Notes under the pieces: model-generated
What the model was told of the DNA's origin: nothing
The model's input: only the letters and a program-made list of their open reading frames with translations
The model's database searches: none
Assembly (NCBI RefSeq): GCF_028437565.1
Contig: NZ_JAMRYR010000001.1
Coordinates: 62,001-126,000 of the forward strand
DNA from: Actinomyces sp. B33
GTDB taxonomy: Bacteria > Actinomycetota > Actinomycetes > Actinomycetales > Actinomycetaceae
Length of the DNA: 64,000 nt
Direction of reading: 5' to 3'
Made by a program: the position numbers and the translations under genes
Part shown: positions 57,877 to 64,000 of the stretch, in pieces
Layout of the letters: every line of letters starts with the position of its first letter
Numbering within the stretch: the first letter of the stretch is position 1

Positions 57877-58593
57877 TCAGCGGCGGTCCCGCAGGGCCGC
57901 GAAACCGGCGAGGAGGACTTCGAGGGCCTCGTCGAGCCCGTCGTCGGCGGGCTCCTCAGGGCCGGGCGCCGCATCCGTGCGAAGGGCCGACAGGAGCCGG
58001 GCGACGTGCGGGAACTCGGCGCTCCGGGCTTCGACAGCGTCGACAAGGCCGGCGTGGGCGCTGCGGGAGCCGTGACGCCCACGGGGAGGGACGGCCGGGC
58101 ACGCGGCAGTCCGCCCGGCGGCGGCGGCCGCGTGGGAGACCGCGCCGACCGCGCGGACGGACAGCTCCTCGTCGAAGCCGGCTCGATCGAGGGCCGCCAG
58201 GGCCCTCTCCAACGGGGCGATCAGGGGGTCGATGCCGACCCGCTCCATGTCGAGGTGCTCGGCCAGGGGCCCGACGGAAACGACCGCGTTGCGCACGAGC
58301 GCCGCGTAGTCGCGCAGGGCCTGCTCCCAGCCGACGTCCTCCCCGAGCGGGGCGGCGGGGGCGCTCTCGATCGCCGCGATCATCCTGTCTGCGGCGACGA
58401 GGGCGAGCAGGCCCTTGCGCCCGCCGACATGGTAGTTGAGCGCGGTGGGGTCGACGCCGAGGGCGGCGGCGACCGCTTGCATCGAGACCCTGTCCGCGTC
58501 GATCCGGCGGGACGCGGCGATGATCTTCTCCCGGCTGAGGATCGCGGGGCGGCCCTGGCCGCGTCCCTGGGCGGACTGGTCTGCGGCGGGCAT
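57877..58593 (-). CDS. TetR/AcrR-family transcriptional regulator
   Basis: A 238-residue regulator. ATG at 58593 with GAGAGGTG before it; an in-frame start 31 codons earlier lacks a ribosome site. The TetR HTH is AILSREKIIAASRRIDADRV, then SMQAVAAALGVDPTALNYHV and GGRKGLLALVAADR (about 17-70), followed by a helical ligand domain with a poly-Ala stretch and a C-terminal tail ending FAALRDRR. It resembles tetracycline-repressor-like members with a TetR_C domain. Neither neighbour is an obvious target. The 254 bases between it and the phosphatase gene contain no gene. Confidence 0.85.
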   Translation of the reverse strand: MPAADQSAQGRGQGRPAILSREKIIAASRRIDADRVSMQAVAAALGVDPTALNYHVGGRKGLLALVAADRMIAAIESAPAAPLGEDVGWEQALRDYAALVRNAVVSVGPLAEHLDMERVGIDPLIAPLERALAALDRAGFDEELSVRAVGAVSHAAAAAGRTAACPAVPPRGRHGSRSAHAGLVDAVEARSAEFPHVARLLSALRTDAAPGPEEPADDGLDEALEVLLAGFAALRDRR

Positions 58594-58722
58594 GGGCACC
58601 TCTCCGGGTCGGATCGACGGTTCGACCAGCATACTCAGTTTCTCCGGCGCCTGAAATAGGAGTCGGCGGGGAATGCGGTCGCCCACGGCCCGGCCCTCAC
58701 CGAGCGGGACGGGCCGATGGCC

Positions 58723-60312
58723 TCAGAGCTTCTTGACGAGCGGGAAGGTGATCGTCTCGCGGATCCCCTGGCCGGTCAGCGCCATGAGGAGGCGGTCCAG
58801 CCCCATCCCCATGCCACCCGCCGGCGGCATCCCGTACTCCATCGCCATGAGGAAGTCCTCGTCGAGAACCATCGCCTCCGGATCGCCGTTGGCGGCGGCC
58901 AGCGCCTGCGCCTCGAAGCGCTCCCGCTGGATCACCGGGTCGACGAGCTCGGAGTAGGCCGTCGCCAGCTCGAAGCCGCGCACGTACAGGTCCCACTTCT
59001 CGACGACGCCCGGCTTCGACCGGTGCCCGCGCGTCAGCGGCGAGGAGTCCTCCGGGTAGTCGCGCACGAACGTCGGCTCCCACAGGGAGTCGCCGACGGC
59101 GGCCTCGAAGATCACCTCGGCGATCTTGCCCGGGCCCCAGTGGTCGGCGACGTCCTCGCCCAGCCCCTCGGCGATGCGGACCAGCTCGTCGCGCGGCGTC
59201 TGCGCGGTGAACTCGCGGCCCAGCGCCTCGGCGGTCGCCTCGAACATCGAGATCTCCCGCCACGAGCCCGACAGGTCGTAGGACGACCCGTCGGCGAGGG
59301 TGACGACCTCGGTGCCGAGGGCGTCGCGGGCGGCCTTCTGGACGAACTCGCGGGTCCGGCGGGCCATCGTGTCGTAGGAGCCGTAGGCCTCGTACGCCTC
59401 GAGCATCGTGAACTCGGGGCTGTGGGACGAGTCGGCGCCCTCGTTGCGGAAGTTCCGGTTGATCTCGAAGACCCTGTCGACGCCGCCGACGACGGCGCGC
59501 TTGAGGAACAGCTCGGGCGCGATCCGCAAGAACAGCTCGGTGTCGTAGGCGTTCATGTGCGTCGAGAACGGGCGGGCCGCGGCGCCCCCGTGGAGGTTCT
59601 GCAGCATCGGCGTCTCGATCTCGATGAAGCCGGCCTCATCGAAGTAGTCCCGGAGGGACTTGACGACCTTCGACCGCGTCCGCACCATGTCGCGGGCCGA
59701 GGGGCGCACGATCATGTCGAGGTAGCGCCGGCGGATGCGCATGTCCTCCGACAGGGACATCTCGGTCCCGTCCTCGGCGGTGTACGTCTTGGGCAGGGGG
59801 CGCAGGGACTTCGCGGCGATCCGCCAGGCCGGGACCTCCTCGCCCTCGGCGATGCCGGGGGTGAACAGACCCGCGGGGGCGGTGCCGGGGCGGGCCATGA
59901 TCGACAGCTCGCCGCGGCGCGAAGAGATCACGCGGCCATGGACGAAGAGGTGATCCCCGAGGTCGACGTCGGCCTTGTAGTCGGCGAGGGACTCGAGGCC
60001 GACCTCGGCGGCGGAGAGCATGACCTGGATGCGGTTGCCCGCCCCGTCCATGAGGGTCGCGAAGCACAGCTTGCCGCCATTGCGGGCGAGCATGACGCGC
60101 CCGGCGATGCCGACCTCGTCGTCGGTCTCCTCGCCGGCCTCCAGGTGCGCGTACTTCTCGCGGACCTCGGCGATGGACGAGGTGATGGCGAGGACGACCG
60201 GGTAGGCCTCCTGACCGGATTCGAGGAGGCGGGCGCGCTTGTCGGCGCGGACCCTGACCTGCTCGGGGGCGTCGTCGGCCTCGGCGGCGGGAATCTGGAT
60301 CGCGTCAGTCAC
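58723..60312 (-). CDS. lysS: lysyl-tRNA synthetase (class II)
   Basis: Charges tRNA-Lys. 529 residues, complete. An OB-fold anticodon domain (about 60-165; [20 protein letters not shown]) precedes the class II core. Motif 1 is [20 protein letters not shown] with IEIETPMLQ, motif 2 is [20 protein letters not shown] with MLEAYEAY, and motif 3 is [20 protein letters not shown]. Start is GTG; TACGAT (60319-60324) ends 6 bases before it with no ribosome site, so the message may be leaderless. In many actinobacteria lysS neighbours the panD region, as it does here apart from the inserted gene at 60408-62531. Confidence 0.96.
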   Translation of the reverse strand: MTDAIQIPAAEADDAPEQVRVRADKRARLLESGQEAYPVVLAITSSIAEVREKYAHLEAGEETDDEVGIAGRVMLARNGGKLCFATLMDGAGNRIQVMLSAAEVGLESLADYKADVDLGDHLFVHGRVISSRRGELSIMARPGTAPAGLFTPGIAEGEEVPAWRIAAKSLRPLPKTYTAEDGTEMSLSEDMRIRRRYLDMIVRPSARDMVRTRSKVVKSLRDYFDEAGFIEIETPMLQNLHGGAAARPFSTHMNAYDTELFLRIAPELFLKRAVVGGVDRVFEINRNFRNEGADSSHSPEFTMLEAYEAYGSYDTMARRTREFVQKAARDALGTEVVTLADGSSYDLSGSWREISMFEATAEALGREFTAQTPRDELVRIAEGLGEDVADHWGPGKIAEVIFEAAVGDSLWEPTFVRDYPEDSSPLTRGHRSKPGVVEKWDLYVRGFELATAYSELVDPVIQRERFEAQALAAANGDPEAMVLDEDFLMAMEYGMPPAGGMGMGLDRLLMALTGQGIRETITFPLVKKL

Positions 60313-60318
60313 CCGACC

Positions 60319-60324
60319 ATCGTA
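60319..60324 (-). promoter_or_regulatory. candidate -10 box for leaderless lysS mRNA
   Basis: TACGAT on the minus strand ends 6 bases before the lysS GTG. No Shine-Dalgarno sequence lies between. The same spacing is seen at galU and serC. Confidence 0.45.
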
Positions 60325-60407
60325 ACCGTCCGCCGGCCTCCGACGCCTTCACGAGGACGTGGTGATCGTCGCGCCGAATCCACCAGACCTCCTCCTCGAC
60401 GCCGGGG

Positions 60408-62531
60408 TCAGCAGGTTTTCGTGTTCGTGAGATGGCGTCCGATGTATCCGATGACGATCCGGCTCTGCTCCTTGATGCGGTCCTCGAAGTACAGTCTGGG
60501 ACTGATGGACCCACGGGTCTGGATCTCGACATGTTTAACCATGCGGAGCAGACCGGAGGCGTCGACCTCTTCGGGCACCTTGAAATCGCGTTCACTGCCC
60601 CACTGATTCATCGTCGTCTGCGACTCGGAGGAGCGGTAGCGCTCGGCGGAGAAGGTGTAGCGTCCCGCAGAGGAGGCACCATGGCTCAGATACTTCCTGA
60701 GATCCCCACCGAATGCTCTGCCTTCTTCCGTCGATTTGAACGCGACGTACTGATCGAGCGTCTTGAGGATCTTGAGAGTCGTCTGCAACCAGGTCGCCGA
60801 CTCCTGTTGGGCGTCGAGCTCGAATGTCGGCTTCCAGTCCTGTGGCGGCACCAGATTCTTGAACATCTCATCGAAGAAAATCTCTAGCTCCTCCCAGGTA
60901 TAGATCTCCCACTCCTCATAAGGATCCTTGGGGATATCCCGGGTCTCCTGGTCGCTGAGATTATGCGAGCGAATAAGCTCTTGTGCTCTTTTGAGATGGT
61001 ATTGCAGCTTTCTGACCTGCTTGTCCCGCTCCTCGAGCTCGCTGTTCCTGTCCTGGACTTCGAGAAGTGCCAACTCGTATTTTTCGCAGAGCTCACGCTC
61101 CCGTTCCTTGTAAGTGTCGATGCGATCCTCGTATTGCGAGATATCCTCGGCGCGCTGCTCGTCGAGACAGCGGTTGAGCTCCTCCTCGAATCGGCCTTCG
61201 TGTTCATCGATCCGGCGGCTGAGCCTCTCAACCCTGTCACGCAACACCGCGATCGTCTCGGCGTTGCTCGAATTCTGAGCCCTCAACTCCTCGTTCTCGC
61301 GCTCGATCTTCTCGACTCTCCCTCGATCTGCCTTCGATGACACGACCGGCGCAGGATTCTGCTTCTGAGTCACGGGAAGCGGTGCGGCCGAGGGCTTCGC
61401 CGTCATTCCTGCTCTGATAGCGTCGGGCTTCGCTACGGCCCGCTGAGCCGTCGCCGACGCCTGGGCGGAACGACGCTCCACAGGGACAGCGGAGTTCTCG
61501 GGCCCAGCATCGGCGAGATGCGCGAGTGCGGATACCGCGTCCCGAGCCCCGGTCGCAGAAGCCTTCATCGTCGAATCGCCCCGGGAGAAGCGCTCGATAC
61601 GAGAGGCTTGGAGGGCAACGCGATCCAGCTCGGCCGAGGCGAAAGCATCGAGGCGGCGGATGTAGCGGTCTTGCGGGAGTTCACGCGCGTGCGCACGGCA
61701 CAGTCGCCCATAGAAGTCGATGAGTTCGGACTTTCTTCTCGAAAGCAACGTGCGTGGAGCGAGGAAACGATGCCTGAGTCCATCCTCGGCCGCGTCGATC
61801 CTGGCACCCGGCTTGAAGGTACGGATCGAATAGGGGCGCAGCCGATGTCCCTCGGATACTCGAGGATGTTCGTTGTAACGCCCCATCATCGCCTTGTCGA
61901 GGAGGAAGACCGCGGCCTGCCCCGAGCACTGGGAGGTGATCTCGTCGAAAATCCCCAACCACTCGGATTCGGGGACTGTCCCATCGGTTCCGCAGGCGAT
62001 GATGAGCCCTCTGCGGCCCGGATCCTCGAGCGCATTGAGAAAGCCTTCAAGCTGCTCCTCGTCGTCGACTCGGATCGGGTGGTCGGATATCTTGACGCCC
62101 ATGTCGTAGCAGTCGAAACCGTCGAGGATGTTCTTCACGAGCACGGGACAGGAGGCGAAATGAGGGGCCCTCGGTCGCCCGGGATCCTCAGGAGCGTCGA
62201 TCTCGATCGAGACGATCACCGCGTGCGGATTCTTCGGCCGTGCCCCAATTAGGAGGGTCGTCACCCACTGCCCAACCTTCTGAGGGGGGTCGAAGTAGAC
62301 GAATTTCCCGTACTGGTCGTCAGCCGGAGTCGCCCCCTTCCCGTAAATTACGCGCCCGCCGTTCGAAAGTTCTTTCTCAACCCAGGGCTCGAGCGTGTCG
62401 ATCTCCTTGACGCGCTTCTTGTCGCGGATCCAGTTGAACGCCTCCCCGAGAATGACATCAATCGCATCCTGCCGAGAGATCCCCACGGAACGATCGACAT
62501 TGATCTCGAATACTGTCCTGTAACTGAGCAC
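60408..62531 (-). CDS. lone 707-residue protein of unknown function, possible defence gene
   Basis: I do not recognise a named family. GTG at 62531 is preferred because AAGGAG lies 5 bases before it; GTG at 62549 is an alternative. Three parts are visible. Residues about 1-290 look globular: RTVFEINVDRSVGISRQDAI, an effector-like RVIYGKGATPADDQYGKFVY, and a Rossmann-like GRRGLIIACGTDGTVPESEW. About 390-540 is a long charged coiled coil. The end (about 640-707) has LLRMVKHVEIQTRGSISPRL then YFEDRIKEQSRIVIGYIGRH and LTNTKT, like the C-terminal strands of RelE/HigB-fold proteins or of single-gene phage-defence proteins. GC is visibly lower than in lysS and mpg, suggesting transfer. Function unknown. 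Confidence 0.75.
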   Translation of the reverse strand: MLSYRTVFEINVDRSVGISRQDAIDVILGEAFNWIRDKKRVKEIDTLEPWVEKELSNGGRVIYGKGATPADDQYGKFVYFDPPQKVGQWVTTLLIGARPKNPHAVIVSIEIDAPEDPGRPRAPHFASCPVLVKNILDGFDCYDMGVKISDHPIRVDDEEQLEGFLNALEDPGRRGLIIACGTDGTVPESEWLGIFDEITSQCSGQAAVFLLDKAMMGRYNEHPRVSEGHRLRPYSIRTFKPGARIDAAEDGLRHRFLAPRTLLSRRKSELIDFYGRLCRAHARELPQDRYIRRLDAFASAELDRVALQASRIERFSRGDSTMKASATGARDAVSALAHLADAGPENSAVPVERRSAQASATAQRAVAKPDAIRAGMTAKPSAAPLPVTQKQNPAPVVSSKADRGRVEKIERENEELRAQNSSNAETIAVLRDRVERLSRRIDEHEGRFEEELNRCLDEQRAEDISQYEDRIDTYKERERELCEKYELALLEVQDRNSELEERDKQVRKLQYHLKRAQELIRSHNLSDQETRDIPKDPYEEWEIYTWEELEIFFDEMFKNLVPPQDWKPTFELDAQQESATWLQTTLKILKTLDQYVAFKSTEEGRAFGGDLRKYLSHGASSAGRYTFSAERYRSSESQTTMNQWGSERDFKVPEEVDASGLLRMVKHVEIQTRGSISPRLYFEDRIKEQSRIVIGYIGRHLTNTKTC

Positions 62532-63042
62532 CTCCACTCCTTCCTTCACGGATCAGGATCGCAGAGGGCACAGGCATGTGCATCCGGTTCGAGGATCAGC
62601 GCTCACCACGCACCATTAGTGACGAAACGACCCGCACAACCGTCGCTCCCCTCGATATTAGCAGCTATTCATATTCGCGCATATCGAAGTCGGCGCACAT
62701 GGAAGCTGTGTACCGGCATACGTGCCCCACGTTCGCGTAAGACGGCTCGATGAGCAGTCAGACGTCGCGGGAGCAGTTCGGACCGAGCCCCGAGCAGAAG
62801 AATACGGTCGCCATGTCCTGTCTTGGAGGCCCGACTCGCACGCAGCACGGGCACCGCCCGGAGGATCGCGTTCGGGTTCTTCACCCTCGAGTGGTTCGTT
62901 CGCCGGGATCTCGCCGGCGCGTAGGGGTGGGCTCGGTCTTGCGCCTCTCTCCTCGTGGCGCTGATCCTCGATGCCGCTCCCGCGCCAGCTCGCAGCCCCA
63001 CCGCCGCGACATAGCGCGGAGAATCCCCGCCCCGGGCCGGCG
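62532..63042. other. 511-base gap with no recognisable gene
   Basis: The first 140 bases are lower in GC and include AT-rich TATTAGCAGCTATTCATATTCG near 62655, a plausible promoter area for the 707-residue gene. The rest has no ribosome site or coherent frame on either strand. It may be scar sequence left by insertion of that gene beside the panD-mpg unit. Confidence 0.5.
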
Positions 63043-63675
63043 TCATCCCCTCCGGCGCCTCGCGGGCCGGTAGGGCGACACCGTGGGGTCGGAGTCGATC
63101 CAGAAGCGCCGGGGGAACGCCGTCCCGTCCCCTCCGAGGCCGGAGACCCCCGTGCGCGGACCGGTCCTGACGAGTCCCGGGGGGACCGGCTCGTCGGGCA
63201 GGACGAGGCTCGCCCGGCTCCCCGCGCGTCCCAGGCGCGCCCCGTCGTCGGCCCGCGTCAGGCCCAGCGCCGCGCACAGCCTCCCCGGCCCCCGCGCCAG
63301 ATCCGCGTCCCTGCGGGCGGCGGGGCGGCGCGAGCGGGCCGTTTCCCCTCCCGCGACGACCTCGCCGGCGCGCAGGAGGACGGCGGACGCCCGTCCGGCG
63401 GGCCCGCAGACGATGTTCGCGCAATGGTGCATCCCGTAGGTGAAGTACACGTAGAGGATCCCCCCGGCCTCGAACATCGAGGCGTTGCGGGGCGTGCGGC
63501 CGGTGTACGCGTGCGACCCGGGGTCCTCGGCGCCCCCGTAGGCCTCGACCTCGGTCAGGCGCACGGCGACCGTCTGCGCGTCCGGGGCGCGCGGGTCGCG
63601 GACGGCGAGGACCGCGCCCAGGAGGAGCGGGGCGACGTCGACGGCGTCGTCGGCGAGCAGGTCGATCGGGTCCAC
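63043..63675 (-). CDS. DNA-3-methyladenine glycosylase (AAG/MPG family)
   Basis: Base-excision repair enzyme that removes 3-methyladenine and related alkylated or deaminated purines. 210 residues. The AAG signature is complete: LLGAVLAV, RLTEVEAYGGAEDPGSHAYT with the catalytic Glu in EVEAY, GRTPRNASMFEAGGILYVYF then TYGMHHCANIVCG. LARGPGRLCAALGL matches the GPGxLxxALGI region. GTG start at 63675, 11 bases after the panD stop, so the two are probably co-transcribed, which is unusual in function but common as a gene order. Confidence 0.93.
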   Translation of the reverse strand: MDPIDLLADDAVDVAPLLLGAVLAVRDPRAPDAQTVAVRLTEVEAYGGAEDPGSHAYTGRTPRNASMFEAGGILYVYFTYGMHHCANIVCGPAGRASAVLLRAGEVVAGGETARSRRPAARRDADLARGPGRLCAALGLTRADDGARLGRAGSRASLVLPDEPVPPGLVRTGPRTGVSGLGGDGTAFPRRFWIDSDPTVSPYRPARRRRG

Positions 63676-63685
63676 GTTCCCCGCC

Positions 63686-64000
63686 TCAGCGGCCGGTCCC
63701 GCTCGACGCCAGTTGGAGGCTCCTGGCCCGGTCGGAGTCCTCGGGGACGGCCCCGGGGTCGTCCCCCCGCTCGACGACCCGGTTGGCCCCGTCGACGAAG
63801 ACGACGGATGGGCGCCAGTCGCGCGCGAGCTCGTCGGGGACCTGCGCGTAGGCCATGACGATGACGAGGTCGCCGACGTTCACGAGGTGCGCGGCGGCGC
63901 CGTTGAGCTGGAGGATTCCCGACCCCCTCTCCCCCGCGATCGTGTAGGTGGACAGGCGGGCGCCGTTGTCGACGTCGACGATGTCGACCCGCTGGCCGGG
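63686..64000 (-). CDS. panD: aspartate 1-decarboxylase (5' end outside window)
   Basis: Makes beta-alanine from aspartate for pantothenate and CoA. 104 C-terminal residues are visible, the frame staying open to the right edge. Diagnostic phrases are QRVDIVDVDNGARLSTYTIA, GSGILQLNGAAAHLVNVGD and LVIVMAYAQVPDELAR then WRPSVVFVDGANR, matching PanD after its self-cleavage site. The Gly-Ser cleavage site itself lies outside the window. The C-terminal tail after the core is long and polar (about 25 residues), as in many actinobacterial PanDs. Confidence 0.93.
   Translation of the reverse strand, partial: PGQRVDIVDVDNGARLSTYTIAGERGSGILQLNGAAAHLVNVGDLVIVMAYAQVPDELARDWRPSVVFVDGANRVVERGDDPGAVPEDSDRARSLQLASSGTGR

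Noticed and set aside
62669-63424. Open frame on the minus strand overlapping mpg and the empty gap
   Set aside because: It is an out-of-frame shadow of mpg; the part in the gap is Arg-rich without a domain or ribosome site.

Overview
The window reads as the chromosome of a high-GC Gram-positive bacterium. Gene content points to an actinomycete near Actinomyces/Schaalia: an actinobacterial rpoB-rpoC pair with TTG starts, DUF3027 beside a cold-shock protein, a galU-glp-rimJ-glpR cluster, an IdeR/DtxR regulator, a c-di-AMP riboswitch ahead of an NlpC/P60 gene, several probable leaderless starts, and an LAxTG-type sorting motif. The genus is an inference from gene families, not a database match.

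Layout. 1-6741 (+): tail of an uptake operon with a fused double ECF ATPase, EcfT, two YbtP/YbtQ-like half-transporters and a DUF364 protein; every junction after EcfT's own stop overlaps by 4 bases except the 16-base gap before the first half-transporter, and the job is probably metal or metallophore import. 6842-7055: four decayed CRISPR repeats at type I-E spacing, with no cas genes. 7176-14567 (-): rpoC and rpoB from one promoter, then two tRNAs. 15364-19356 (-): galU, glp (moeA-like), rimJ-like and glpR-like, which link sugar-nucleotide supply with the Glp/GlpR division proteins. 19395-21450 (+): 5-FTHF cyclo-ligase, SAF protein, mscL. 21721-26030 (-): a degenerate SF1-helicase-like protein and a small partner.

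26113-39028 is an integrated mobile element of 12,875 bp per unit. It sits in the 3' end of tRNA-Arg(CCU), is bounded by 41-bp direct repeats and carries paired arm-type repeats inside both ends. It encodes a tyrosine integrase, an excisionase-like protein, a family-B DNA polymerase with a full proofreading domain, a DUF3223 (DCL) protein, MobC and a MOBP relaxase, then on the minus strand a truncated DHH/RecJ-like gene, a DUF4406 protein, three membrane proteins and an ArdA antirestriction protein. Integrase + PolB + relaxase + tRNA target is the organisation of pipolins or close relatives, and this is the most interesting part of the window.

Right of the element the ordinary chromosome resumes: a universal stress protein; a riboswitch-controlled NlpC/P60 hydrolase; a DtxR/IdeR regulator; serC; an MFS exporter; a purine permease; DUF3027 and a cold-shock protein; a TPM-domain protein with PspA; a NYN protein; the glycerol module glpF-glpK with a divergent SorC regulator and an N-acetylglutamate-synthase-like gene; a double HAD phosphatase with an oddly placed N-terminal sorting motif; a TetR regulator; lysS; a lone lower-GC 707-residue gene of unknown function (a possible defence gene); a methyladenine glycosylase; and the 3' part of panD cut by the window edge. 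Many transcription units end in long GC-rich hairpins, which are listed individually.
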